From positions 2,285,501 to 2,349,500 of the forward strand of contig CP046865.1 in the NCBI GenBank assembly GCA_039640505.1: DNA of 64,000 bases. The letters are read 5' to 3'. Shown in pieces: positions 1 to 7,816 of the stretch. The position numbers and the translations under genes were made by a program. The notes under the pieces were generated by a model. The model was not told where the DNA came from. It ran no database searches and was given only the letters and a program-made list of their open reading frames with translations. Source of the DNA: Rhodobacteraceae bacterium Araon29. GTDB lineage: Bacteria > Pseudomonadota > Alphaproteobacteria > Rhodobacterales > Rhodobacteraceae. Numbering within the stretch: the first letter of the stretch is position 1; the number at the start of each line of letters is the position of its first letter.

Positions 1-510
1 ATGGCTTCTAAATTGTTTCCTCTTAATAATTGTTGAGGGATTTGTTGAGGGTTTTTCAACAGATAATATCGACAGGCCAAATAGCCGTCATTGCTGTGCG
101 TGCACGCAACTAGATTGAACCCGGCATCTGATAGGTTGATTGGCGATACCTCCCAGCCGCAGCAGTTGAGGCACAGAGATACAGAAAGACCCAGATTTTC
201 ATAGTAGACAAGGACATGATATAATGGTGCAAACAGAGGAATACGTCTCCTGCAGAGTTGACTAAGTTATTCCACCCAACCTTCGCCTGAACATGAATTA
301 TCCTAGACCCTGAATGCATTTTTTCACTTTATAGCAATCACTTACGACCCCTGACTTCAGACCAAAAAGCTTTTTAATATCATAAAAATATATCTAAAAC
401 CAAAGATTTTCTTACAATTTTAGGATTTCTATTTGACAATCCCTCCACCCTAAGTAGTATCGCCCTATTGTTTGTTAGACTTTAAATTTAGCTTTGTGAT
501 TTACAAGAAA
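1..510. other. Gene-free left edge of the accessory region
   Basis: I see no convincing gene in this AT-rich stretch. It carries one copy of a 21-bp direct repeat at 31-51 (see the repeat entry), and 320-470 is very AT-rich and could hold the promoter of the oxygenase gene that follows. An open frame at 110-319 on the minus strand has no recognisable protein character and no ribosome binding site, so it is not called. Confidence 0.5.
31..51. repeat. 21-bp direct repeat, left copy
   Basis: The 21 bases are identical to 18958-18978. The unit is itself an imperfect tandem of TTGTTGAGGG. Similarity continues weakly to the left, with CTAAATTG at 8-15 and again at about 18932-18939. The right copy lies upstream of an integrase gene, so this pair may mark island ends or be arm-type integrase binding sites. 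That is inference. Confidence 0.6.
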
Positions 511-1176
511 ATGGTAACCGATCAGTATAATTTTGCAAGTTTTGAAGATGACAGTTTTTCTGGTGAGCTGTATTTTCCAACATTGGTGTTCAATATCATC
601 TGCGCCGATCATGAGGCGCTGAATGAGTACCTTTTGAACCTTATAAATGCCGAACGTGAGCGCGATCAAAAGGGTATTGAACGTTCGAATTTCCGCAAGC
701 TTGGTGGTTGGCATAGCCACAATAATTTACACCGTGAAACAGACTACAAACCGATCACGGACCGGGTGAATCAAGCGGGGCGCCGTATATCGCGCCAACT
801 TGGATATCACCCTGAAAAACATCTTAAGATCGGTACAATGTGGTCGATTATCAATGCACCGGGCAGCTCAAACAAGGCGCATGTACACCCCGGCTGTCAT
901 TGGAGCGGGGTTTATTATGTCCAGACTCCCAAAAATGCCGGGGATATCGAGTTCACCGATCCGCGCACACCCCATGTGATGAACCAGCCAAGCTTTGCGC
1001 CCAAGAAACAGCGCAGCAAGGAAAACTGGACCAAAGTGCGCTTTACGCCAAAGGCCGGAAAAATGCTGATCTTTCCCAGTTGGCTATACCACAGTGTGGA
1101 CCCGAATATGTCGGATCAAAAAGACAAAAATGGGGAACGCGTCATCATCAGTTTTAATTTGACGCAAACGGGTTGA
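511..1176 (+). CDS. Putative 2OG-Fe(II) oxygenase (TIGR02466-like)
   Basis: The protein of 221 aa resembles the TIGR02466 family of 2-oxoglutarate/Fe(II) dioxygenases. Residues 124-136 contain an HVHPG segment followed by SGVYYV, which gives candidate iron-binding histidines. A DPR motif lies near 150-152. FPSWLYH places the distal histidine at about 194, and an arginine at about 210 in the final strand fits a 2-oxoglutarate contact. I chose the ATG at 511; a TTG at 472 is possible but has no ribosome binding site. The gene sits at the head of a cluster encoding repeat proteins rich in Asn and Glu, so a hydroxylase acting on those proteins is conceivable, but the substrate is unknown. The next gene begins 2 bp after its stop. 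Confidence 0.72.
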   Translation: MVTDQYNFASFEDDSFSGELYFPTLVFNIICADHEALNEYLLNLINAERERDQKGIERSNFRKLGGWHSHNNLHRETDYKPITDRVNQAGRRISRQLGYHPEKHLKIGTMWSIINAPGSSNKAHVHPGCHWSGVYYVQTPKNAGDIEFTDPRTPHVMNQPSFAPKKQRSKENWTKVRFTPKAGKMLIFPSWLYHSVDPNMSDQKDKNGERVIISFNLTQTG

Positions 1177-1178
1177 TC

Positions 1179-1655
1179 ATGGCTAAACTAAAGGTAGACC
1201 GTGTAGCCGAAACTGATCGCAGCAAAATCTGCGCTTTGGCCCGTCTTGCCCATGGGGAAAGCCTGTTTAAGGATATCGCGTTTTCAAAGGCAAAGTTTTT
1301 TAATGCCTTCGATAACACATTGCACGAGCCGGATACTTATCTTGGTCTAAAGGTCAGCCTTGGACATGAAATCATCGGGTTCTGCTATGCGCTGCTTGGC
1401 GGCTTTTACATTGGCGAAGACGCCAAAATTGTAACTGTCATCACCATTGCCATCGCCCCGGAAACCCGATCACGCATTCTCGGCGGCAAAGCCGCCCTTC
1501 GTCTTACGCGCGGTATTGAAATTTGGGCCAAGGCTATGGGTGCATCATACGTGCTCTATCACGCCACATCCGGCACCAACCCAACCAGCTCGGATCGCTT
1601 TTTCCGAAAGCTTGGCATGATAACACTTGGAGGAAATTATGGGATTAGGCTTTAA
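1179..1655 (+). CDS. GNAT family N-acetyltransferase
   Basis: A 158-aa protein with the layout of a small GNAT enzyme: a core strand near residues 85-92, an alkaline helix beginning RSRILGGKAALRL that would cradle acetyl-CoA, and a C-terminal FFRKLGM motif. I start it at the ATG at 1179 because the preceding stop is at 1174-1176; a TTG at 1173 is the alternative. It is probably cotranscribed with the oxygenase upstream, and it overlaps the next reading frame by 17 bp. The acceptor is not deducible. Given the cluster, it could modify a secreted protein or detoxify a product. Confidence 0.65.
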   Translation: MAKLKVDRVAETDRSKICALARLAHGESLFKDIAFSKAKFFNAFDNTLHEPDTYLGLKVSLGHEIIGFCYALLGGFYIGEDAKIVTVITIAIAPETRSRILGGKAALRLTRGIEIWAKAMGASYVLYHATSGTNPTSSDRFFRKLGMITLGGNYGIRL

Positions 1656-2106
1656 GAGAGCCATAGTTTTTGGACTTGCTGCTTTTGCTGTGGCCGTCGC
1701 TATATTTTCTGCACAGATAGAATCTTGGGTTACTAAAGCTGTGCTAAAGCAAGTTTCAAAATTTGACGAATATGCTGAGATGGAACTTTGCATTGCGGCG
1801 GTTGCAGAGCAAATCGAAAATAGCAAACCAAACATAAACTTACAAAAACTGATTATAGGTTGTGCTCAAAGTGAACATTTAAAATGCACAGAATCGGATC
1901 AATCTATCAAATGTTTCGATGCTCTATCTCACAAGTTTGCTCAATTGGCCAAAATTCATGGCCCAATCCATATGGATGAGAAAAACTCAATAGAATACAA
2001 TGAGTTAATTTCATTTTGCACCTCTATGGAAAATGAAGAACTTATATCTCTGTGCATAAATAATGTTGAATTAGCAATGCTACAAGTTGGGCTAGAAACA
2101 AACTAA
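1639..2106 (+). CDS. Small single-pass protein with cysteine-rich domain
   Basis: The 155-aa product has one N-terminal membrane segment (about residues 6-25, rich in Ala, Val and Phe) followed by a soluble domain with several cysteines, probably on the periplasmic side. I prefer the ATG at 1639 because GGAGGA lies at 1629-1634; upstream TTG at 1627 would include that site. It overlaps the acetyltransferase and ends 20 bp before the first large repeat-protein gene. I do not recognise the family. A membrane-anchored, disulfide-bearing partner placed directly before a secreted protein could be an immunity or export accessory protein, but that is inference. Confidence 0.62.
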   Translation: MGLGFKRAIVFGLAAFAVAVAIFSAQIESWVTKAVLKQVSKFDEYAEMELCIAAVAEQIENSKPNINLQKLIIGCAQSEHLKCTESDQSIKCFDALSHKFAQLAKIHGPIHMDEKNSIEYNELISFCTSMENEELISLCINNVELAMLQVGLETN

Positions 2107-2126
2107 ATTTTTGAAAGGATCATAAG

Positions 2127-4388
2127 ATGAGTGGAGCAAAAGACGCATTTCTTGGGTTGGGAGACAGCTGGGCTGAAATCTATGAACACAGGCATCAAAA
2201 CGCAATTAATGATGCCAAGGAAGATGGAATTATTACATCTTCTGAACAGGACGAAATCAACAAAATTGCTGCGAAATTTAAAGGTCAGACTTTGATCAAC
2301 GACAACTTTCAGACACCTAGGAGCGGTTTGGATGGAAGCTCGAGCACATCCATAGCAGAGCATTTTCCTACGACTGACTTTTCATCTCACCAGCCCTCTT
2401 CGATGAGGCCTGACAATTACGGTGGTCGAACACGTCCTGGTTTTGAATACAATGCACTCGATGCGATAGCTGAAAATAAAAATAATGTACCTGATTGGGA
2501 GAACCCTGCGAAAGACGGGCTTGGGAAAGCTTTAGGTGGATTTTTTAAAGGACTTTTTGGTGGTAGCGGTTCCGGCACTGCGGGCAAATCCCCATCCAAG
2601 CCCGTTTCTTTTCCGGCAGATCCCCCTTCCCTTCCAGCAGATCCTCCGTCGCCTTCGCTTTCTTCCATCCGCATTAGTTCAAAAAGCTCTCCCGGATTCT
2701 CTGACAATGATGGTAACGAGGGAAACGAGGGAAACGAAGGTAACGAGGGAAACGAAGGTAACGAGGGCAACGAAGGGAACGAAGGCAACGAGGGCAACGA
2801 AGGTAACGAGGGCAACGAGGGTAACGAAGGCAACGAGGGTAACGAGGGGAACGAAGGCAACGAGGGTAACGAAGGCAACGAAGGCAACGAGGGTAACGAA
2901 GGCAACGAGGGTAACGAAGGGAACGAAGGCAACGAAGGCAACGAGGGCAACGAAGGCAACGAGGGCAACGAAGGCAACGAAGGCAACGAAGGCAACGAAG
3001 GCAACGAAGGGAACGAAGGGAACGAAGGCAACGAAGGCAACGAAGGCAACGAAGGCAACGAGGGCAACGAAGGCAACGAAGGCAACGAAGGCAACGAAGG
3101 CAACGAAGGCAACGAAGGCAACGAAGGCAACGAAGGCAACGAAGGCAACGAGGGCAACGAAGGTAACGAGGGCGGAGGCCGCTCGGGTCGCGGCGGAAAG
3201 CCCGTTGTGGTTGACCTTGATGGTGACGGAGTTGAGATTGATGAACTTGGCAAAAGCACGGCCAAGTTTGACTTCGACAATGACGGCTACCGCGAAAAAA
3301 CCGCTTGGATTGGCAAGGACGACGGCCTTTTGGTCTTCGATGTGGGCAATGATGGCAAGGTCACCGAGGCCAAGGAAATCGCCTTTGCCTACCTTACCGA
3401 AAACGAGGACGACACCGACCTAGAAGCCCTGCGCGAAGTCTTTGATACCAACGGCGATGACCTGCTGAATGCGCTGGATGACGACTGGGCGCAGTTCAAA
3501 ATCTGGAAAGACAGCAACCAGAACGGTATTTCCGAAGACGGCGAATTGATGAGCCTTGAGGAACTTGGCATCACCGAAATCGGTCTAATCACCCGTGAAG
3601 GCAGCTCAGAAGTGCTTGCTGATGGTACGGTCAATCACGGCCTGATCGATGTGACCATGAAAGATGGCTCAGTCGTAGATGGCGGGGATATCGCTTTTGC
3701 CTTTGATGAAAATGGCGAGCGCGAAGGTGTCGATGAAAACGGCAATACGGTGATCGAATATGAAGCGGGTGCATCTACTGACACCACAGGTGTGGTGAGC
3801 TTTAGCTTCGGGGATCAAACCCAGCTTATCCACCATCTGCACATGATGGGCTTTATGGATAACGCCCTTTCGGTTATGGAGCTAGCCGAACAAGAGGGTG
3901 ACAATGTTGTCTTTAAGCAAGACGGGGTAACATTGGTCGCAGTGGAAGACACAACCATCGCTGCCTTAGCCGACGCCATGGTCGCCGACATTCAAGTGCC
4001 TGAGCCTTTAGCAGCAAGCGACGCCACCGAGAATAGTGATCCTTCTTCCGATACGGCCGAAGATGAGCTGCTGTTTGAAGATACATATGACACTGACGAA
4101 GCCATGGCCGATGAGGAAATGCTTGATGAAAACGCGGCGCTTGTCGATAACGATCCGCTGATCGCTTATGATGGTGATACGTTCGAGTTTGATGAAGACG
4201 CAGAAGGTGATGCGCCTGACGACCACACCGCAGCAGCCTTGACCGCGCAAGCGATTGCAGAAGCAGATCAGCCTGTCCCTGACGCGGATGAGGAAACTGA
4301 ACCGGGGGCTGCCAATCTTGTGGCCGCGCCAGATAGCTCTGAGAACGACCTACCTGCTGACGGCACATTCTCGGATGAGGCCGCATAG
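2127..4388 (+). CDS. Secreted (Gly-Asn-Glu)n repeat protein with Ca-binding C-terminal module, copy 1
   Basis: This 753-aa acidic protein starts at an ATG preceded by GAAAGGA. Residues 1-195 are a unique N-terminal part with a Gly-rich GKALGGFFKGLFGG segment near 140-152 and a Pro/Ser-rich linker. Residues 196-348 are exactly 51 Gly-Asn-Glu triplets. From 349 a GRSGRGG hinge leads into a module with DLDGDGVE, FDNDGY, DTNGDD and KDSNQNG loops, of the kind found near the C-terminus of type I-secreted calcium-binding proteins. The C-terminal 200 residues are strongly acidic with no cysteine. There is no N-terminal signal peptide. A type I secretion operon lies at 11745-15566, so export by that route is likely. 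The module from codon 349 is about 99% identical in DNA to that of the protein at 8770-11295. Function is unknown. Confidence 0.85.
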   Translation: MSGAKDAFLGLGDSWAEIYEHRHQNAINDAKEDGIITSSEQDEINKIAAKFKGQTLINDNFQTPRSGLDGSSSTSIAEHFPTTDFSSHQPSSMRPDNYGGRTRPGFEYNALDAIAENKNNVPDWENPAKDGLGKALGGFFKGLFGGSGSGTAGKSPSKPVSFPADPPSLPADPPSPSLSSIRISSKSSPGFSDNDGNEGNEGNEGNEGNEGNEGNEGNEGNEGNEGNEGNEGNEGNEGNEGNEGNEGNEGNEGNEGNEGNEGNEGNEGNEGNEGNEGNEGNEGNEGNEGNEGNEGNEGNEGNEGNEGNEGNEGNEGNEGNEGNEGNEGNEGNEGNEGNEGNEGNEGNEGGGRSGRGGKPVVVDLDGDGVEIDELGKSTAKFDFDNDGYREKTAWIGKDDGLLVFDVGNDGKVTEAKEIAFAYLTENEDDTDLEALREVFDTNGDDLLNALDDDWAQFKIWKDSNQNGISEDGELMSLEELGITEIGLITREGSSEVLADGTVNHGLIDVTMKDGSVVDGGDIAFAFDENGEREGVDENGNTVIEYEAGASTDTTGVVSFSFGDQTQLIHHLHMMGFMDNALSVMELAEQEGDNVVFKQDGVTLVAVEDTTIAALADAMVADIQVPEPLAASDATENSDPSSDTAEDELLFEDTYDTDEAMADEEMLDENAALVDNDPLIAYDGDTFEFDEDAEGDAPDDHTAAALTAQAIAEADQPVPDADEETEPGAANLVAAPDSSENDLPADGTFSDEAA
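2712..3170 (+). repeat. 51 x 9-bp in-frame coding repeat (GGN AAC GAR)
   Basis: The array runs without interruption for 459 bp, each 9-bp unit encoding Gly-Asn-Glu. The AAC codon is invariant while Gly and Glu third bases vary. The right half is more homogeneous (mostly GGCAACGAA), which suggests recent expansion. Unit size is a multiple of three, so length changes keep the reading frame. Confidence 0.95.
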
Positions 4389-4417
4389 GCGGCATGCTCT
4401 TCAAATAGTCAAAACAG

Positions 4418-4452
4418 CCCCATCCGTGAAAACGGGTGGGGATCGCATTTTT
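4418..4452 (+). terminator. Rho-independent terminator after repeat protein 1
   Basis: A 10-bp stem (CCCCATCCGT with ACGGGTGGGG, one G-T wobble) closes on a GAAA loop and is followed by ATCGCATTTTT. It lies 30 bp after the repeat-protein stop and should separate it from the acyltransferase fusion gene. Confidence 0.75.
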
Positions 4453-4549
4453 CAACAATGGGGATGGTAATGTTAGCAGGAAATTATGATGTTCCTCTCC
4501 ACAGTGAATGCTTGATGTTGGGCTGATGCCCACGAAGCGAAGATATTTT

Positions 4550-6070
4550 ATGATTGATTGGCTGAACTTACATGGCCTAACGTCTTCAGATGTTCAAAAA
4601 TATTGCAGCGTCATTACTCTAAGTTACCAACCTGACAGCATTAATTTCTCCTTTAATAGTCCCGCGAAAGGCCTGCGCTTCCATTTCGATAAAAGCCTTA
4701 AATATTTGGTTTTGCCTTCCTTAAAAGCGCTCTTAGGGTCTACAGTGACCACAAATTATGATTTATCCAAAATAAAGATCGTCCAGCACAAAGCTGGAGA
4801 GCTTGAGCTGCCCTTTACTGAGTGGAATGATAAAACTAACGCGCCGATAGTCCATTTGGTGTGGTCGGGCACCGCGGATGACCTCATCTGTCTGGCCCAT
4901 GAAATCGCCCATGCCGCACAGATGATCTTATCAAAGCAATCATTCATGCCGCCTCTTGCGCGTGAGGTCTGCGCGTTCTTGGGCGAGCTAGCGCTCATCC
5001 GATTTTCAAAAAATCAAAGCAGCGATTGGTATCTGGGGTTGCAAGCTGTTTGGCATACCGAAAACCAGCGTTATTTTGCAAGCGATGTCACCCTGCTTGC
5101 AGATGACCTAAATGCTGCTGCGCCGCCTTATAACTACCGCTATAACTATCCGTTAGCGCGCGTTGCGGCCATGTCTCTATTTGCAACTTCCAGTTCAGAC
5201 CAACTTGCCGACTTCTTTGCCAGTGGATCATCAGCAATGGCTAAATTGAACTTTTCAACCATGATGAGCGATTTACAACTCAATGATGCCGTTCACTTTA
5301 GCAGACAGATCTCTAACGAGGCGAAAGAAGATATTTTGGCGTTTCGAATGAGCTTATCACCACAAGCTTCGAACTTAGTCAGCCAAGCTCAAATTGACTT
5401 TGCATGGCTCTATCGCCCAGCCAGCGCAGGCTGTATTAACGGGGATCGGGTTGAGAAAATATCTTATCTGCCCGCGCAGCTCTGGGTAAAGTGGCGCTCA
5501 CTTGGCGTTTTGGCTCTTGCAGCGCTAAAGCGCAGCAATGCTGATATTTTGCCCGGGGTTTTCCTTCAGAAATATGAACCCGTGGCAGAGCAGGCCTCTG
5601 ACCTTTCGTTTTCATTTACCACACCTTGGGTGCAGCCGCTGAAATTCGATGCGCTCACGGCGGTGGGCATGACAATCCAACAACTTGCCGCATCACCCTA
5701 TCATCAGCAGTTTAATCTTGCCTATTATCTGCCGGTTGAAATTTTGCCGCCGCTTCAAGCCAAACAGCTGAGGTGTTTTGTCGATGCCGCGGGCAATCCC
5801 GTCGGCCTGACAACCTGGGCATGGCTGTCAGATGCTTCAAAGCACGACGTGCATATCACTGGCCGCGCCTTACAAAGTTTAGAATGGTCAGGCGGTTCCA
5901 ATCTGTTTTTTAACGACTGGATTACAGATCCAAAGGCTTTTCGACCAGCCACGGCCAATATGGCCCAAGACATTTTTCCCACTAAGACCGCAAGCAGCCT
6001 GCGCCGAAATCCCGACGGGTCTGTCCGCCGGATCAACACATGGAAGGGACGAAAGGTCCAAAGACTTTAA
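4550..6070 (+). CDS. Fusion of an HEIAH metallopeptidase-like domain and a HlyC-type toxin acyltransferase
   Basis: The 506-aa protein (numbered from the ATG at 4550; alternatives at 4508 and 4526) has two parts. In the N-terminal half, HEIAH at 117-121 followed by REVCAFLGE (Glu139, Glu146) resembles the zinc site of M3-type oligopeptidases with a shortened spacing. The C-terminal 140 residues align by eye with HlyC/RtxC lysine acyltransferases: SPYH matches SPLH with the catalytic His23 of HlyC (here His385), followed by AAGNPVGLTTWAWLS and by FFNDW matching FIDW with the catalytic Asp92 (here Asp456). HlyC enzymes move a fatty acyl chain from acyl-carrier protein to lysines of type I-secreted toxins. 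Freestanding HlyC is about 170 aa, so the added peptidase-like part is unusual. The likely substrates are the neighbouring repeat proteins; this is inference. Confidence 0.8.
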   Translation: MIDWLNLHGLTSSDVQKYCSVITLSYQPDSINFSFNSPAKGLRFHFDKSLKYLVLPSLKALLGSTVTTNYDLSKIKIVQHKAGELELPFTEWNDKTNAPIVHLVWSGTADDLICLAHEIAHAAQMILSKQSFMPPLAREVCAFLGELALIRFSKNQSSDWYLGLQAVWHTENQRYFASDVTLLADDLNAAAPPYNYRYNYPLARVAAMSLFATSSSDQLADFFASGSSAMAKLNFSTMMSDLQLNDAVHFSRQISNEAKEDILAFRMSLSPQASNLVSQAQIDFAWLYRPASAGCINGDRVEKISYLPAQLWVKWRSLGVLALAALKRSNADILPGVFLQKYEPVAEQASDLSFSFTTPWVQPLKFDALTAVGMTIQQLAASPYHQQFNLAYYLPVEILPPLQAKQLRCFVDAAGNPVGLTTWAWLSDASKHDVHITGRALQSLEWSGGSNLFFNDWITDPKAFRPATANMAQDIFPTKTASSLRRNPDGSVRRINTWKGRKVQRL

Positions 6071-6175
6071 AAAAACATCGACCTCCCGCTAAAATCATGC
6101 TACGCATTATACAACCTTTGGAATATTATCCAAATGCGATTCCCCCTTGGGGATAGTTTCTGTTTTTGATTATTT

Positions 6176-6899
6176 AGGACAGTTTATGCCAGCACGAACA
6201 CTCAAAAGCCCCGTCACTTATAGTGTGCTGATCATTGCCGCATGCGCGGTGCTGATGTCATGTGCAAAAGAGGTACCTTCGCAAGTCCGTTTTGGACTTG
6301 GGGCGTCCCGGGTCAAAACCGATCAATGCCGGATTTCGGACGCGGTAGAGCGCTATTTTGCCGCCGGAGAAGTTGGTAATATACCGCGCCGCAAACCCAC
6401 AACCCTGAAAGAGATGTTTTGGACAGCTGCAAATGCATATGGCCCCGGTGAGGTTGGCTACCACGAATATCGATATCAAAACGCCTATATTCATTTGTTG
6501 CACTATGTCGTGTCGCAAGATGACTTTCGCTATCAACCAAACTGTTCAACGCGGATGGAAATAGAAATAACCAGTTGGGTGCCCTCAAGCCGGCGCCCGC
6601 GCGTTAATGCGACAGAGGTTTATGACTTTAGAGCCAACAGCAATAATCAGCTGTGTCTGCATAATGACACATATAAATTTAAAACGGTGATTGAACAAGT
6701 GCTGGTGCGGGCCTGTGTGCATGTGGAAAATTTACAAGACGATTTTAATGTCGATATCAAATTCGCGCCGGACCATAAAAAGTAAAATTAAATTAAACGC
6801 CAAGGTATTTTAAGGGGTGCAAAAATGGAAAAGAATTTAGCAAACGAAACTGTCACAGACGCACTATTCGATCTGTTTTCCGAATTTAGCTTTGGAGGC
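6176..6899 (+). repeat. Tandem duplication, unit 1 (lipoprotein plus leader of a Gly-Asn-Glu peptide)
   Basis: This unit corresponds to 6947-7697 with an offset of 771 bp at its start. It includes the ribosome binding site, the lipoprotein gene, the intergenic sequence and the first 25 codons of the small repeat-peptide gene. The unit breaks at GGAGGC, after which a TAG ends the frame here while the second unit continues into Gly/Ser repeats. Confidence 0.85.
6186..6785 (+). CDS. Four-cysteine lipoprotein, paralog A
   Basis: A 199-aa lipoprotein starting at the ATG at 6186 (AGGA at 6176-6179). The N-terminus has a signal peptide with lipobox VLMSC, so Cys26 should be lipidated. The mature part has four further cysteines in the contexts DQC, PNC, QLC and RAC. 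The same four occur in the copy at 6957-7583 and in the diverged protein at 8205-8729, which suggests two disulfide bonds and one family. I do not know the family. All three members precede a gene or gene remnant for a Gly-Asn-Glu repeat protein, which would suit an immunity or surface-tethering partner. Confidence 0.78.
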   Translation: MPARTLKSPVTYSVLIIAACAVLMSCAKEVPSQVRFGLGASRVKTDQCRISDAVERYFAAGEVGNIPRRKPTTLKEMFWTAANAYGPGEVGYHEYRYQNAYIHLLHYVVSQDDFRYQPNCSTRMEIEITSWVPSSRRPRVNATEVYDFRANSNNQLCLHNDTYKFKTVIEQVLVRACVHVENLQDDFNVDIKFAPDHKK

Positions 6900-6902
6900 T
6901 AG
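6825..6902 (+). pseudogene. Truncated leader of a small Gly-Asn-Glu repeat peptide
   Basis: This 25-codon frame starts at an ATG after an AAGGGGTG ribosome binding site. It matches the first 25 codons of the peptide gene at 7623-7814 with one substitution (Thr for Ser at residue 11). It then stops at TAG exactly where the intact copy enters its Gly/Ser and Gly-Asn-Glu tract. It is best read as a remnant left by the tandem duplication, although a 25-aa peptide could still be made. Confidence 0.7.
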
Positions 6903-6946
6903 GCGCACTCTGCCGCTTTTCGGATTTTACCGGTTTTTTATGACAA

Positions 6947-7697
6947 AGGACAGTTTATGCCAGCACGAACACTCAAAAGCTCCGTCACTTATAGTGTGCT
7001 GATCATTGCCGCATGCGCGGTGCTGATGTCATGTGCAAAAGAGGTACCTTCGCAAGCCCCTACCGAAAAAGAGGAACCTTCGCAATCCTATGCCGGACTT
7101 GGGGCGTCCCGGGTCAAAACCGATCAATGCCGGATTTCGGATGCGGTAGAGCGCTATTTTGCCGCCGGAGAAGCTCGTAATATACCGCGCCGCAAACCCA
7201 CAACCCTGAAAGAGATGTTTTGGACAGCTGCAAATGCATATGACCCCGGTGAGGTTGGCTACTACGAATATAGATATCAAAACGCCTATATTCATTTGTT
7301 GCACTATGTCGTGTCGCAAGATGACTTTGGCTATCAACCAAACTGTTCAACGTGGATGGAAATAGAAAGAACCAGTTGGACAACCTTAAACCCGCGCCCG
7401 CAAGTTAGTGCGACAGAGGTTTATGACTTTAGAGCCAACAGCAATAATCAGCTGTGTCTGCATAATGACTACTATGGAAAGAATAATGCTGAACACGTGC
7501 TGGTGCGGGCCTGTGTGCATGTGGAAAATTTACAAGACGATTTTAATGTCGATATCAAATTCGCGCCGGACCATAAAAAGTAAAATTAAATTAAACGCCA
7601 AGGTATTTTAAGGGGTGCAAAAATGGAAAAGAATTTAGCAAACGAAACTGTCTCAGACGCACTATTCGATCTGTTTTCCGAATTTAGCTTTGGAGGC
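6947..7697 (+). repeat. Tandem duplication, unit 2
   Basis: Second copy of the unit at 6176-6899. It is slightly longer because the lipoprotein here has an inserted PTEKEEPSQ-like stretch just after the lipobox. The two copies are very similar, with scattered amino-acid changes. Confidence 0.85.
6957..7583 (+). CDS. Four-cysteine lipoprotein, paralog B
   Basis: The 208-aa product is a close copy of the lipoprotein at 6186-6785, with the same signal peptide and lipobox VLMSC (Cys26), and the same four later cysteines. It differs by a short insertion after the lipobox and a block of changes near residues 135-175, where TSWVPSS becomes TSWTTLN and the DTYKFKT region becomes DYYGKNN. Such local divergence in an otherwise conserved pair would fit partner-specific recognition. 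It lies 39 bp upstream of the intact small repeat-peptide gene. Confidence 0.78.
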   Translation: MPARTLKSSVTYSVLIIAACAVLMSCAKEVPSQAPTEKEEPSQSYAGLGASRVKTDQCRISDAVERYFAAGEARNIPRRKPTTLKEMFWTAANAYDPGEVGYYEYRYQNAYIHLLHYVVSQDDFGYQPNCSTWMEIERTSWTTLNPRPQVSATEVYDFRANSNNQLCLHNDYYGKNNAEHVLVRACVHVENLQDDFNVDIKFAPDHKK

Positions 7698-7814
7698 GGC
7701 GGCGGAAGCAGCTCGTCCAGCAGCGGAAGCTCTTCTTCAAGCAGTGGAAACGAAGGAAATGAAGGCAACGAGGGTGATGAAGGCGACGAAGGAAATTACG
7801 GGGTGAAGATATAG
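7623..7814 (+). CDS. Small Gly/Ser and Gly-Asn/Asp-Glu repeat peptide
   Basis: A 63-aa peptide with an AAGGGGTG ribosome binding site. It begins with a 20-residue amphipathic leader ending FDLFSEFSFGGGGG, then a Ser/Gly linker, then GNE and GDE triplets, and ends NYGVKI. The leader resembles the N-terminus of the large protein at 8770-11295 (FWDLATSLSFGGGGG), so both belong to one family. It lacks the calcium-binding module and any known type I signal at its C-terminus. It may be a minimal or decayed effector. The next gene starts 2 bp after the stop. Confidence 0.7.
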   Translation: MEKNLANETVSDALFDLFSEFSFGGGGGSSSSSSGSSSSSSGNEGNEGNEGDEGDEGNYGVKI

Positions 7815-7816
7815 CT

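Noticed and set aside
110-319. 69-aa minus-strand frame at the left edge
   Set aside because: No ribosome binding site, no recognisable protein features and AT-rich non-coding surroundings.
840-1157. 105-aa frame inside the oxygenase gene
   Set aside because: Shadow of the oxygenase gene in another frame.
2712-3170. CRISPR-like or minisatellite regulatory array
   Set aside because: Units are contiguous 9-mers with no spacers and lie within an intact coding frame.
2417-3280. Long minus-strand frame of Pro-Ser-Leu repeats and a plus-strand frame of Ala-Thr-Lys repeats across the array
   Set aside because: They are mechanical by-products of a 9-bp repeat, which leaves other frames open. Start sites and flanking domains support only the Gly-Asn-Glu frame.
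2127-4388. RTX toxin nonapeptide repeats
   Set aside because: The triplets are Gly-Asn-Glu, not GGxGxDxUx. Only the C-terminal calcium-binding module and the acyltransferase neighbour recall RTX systems.
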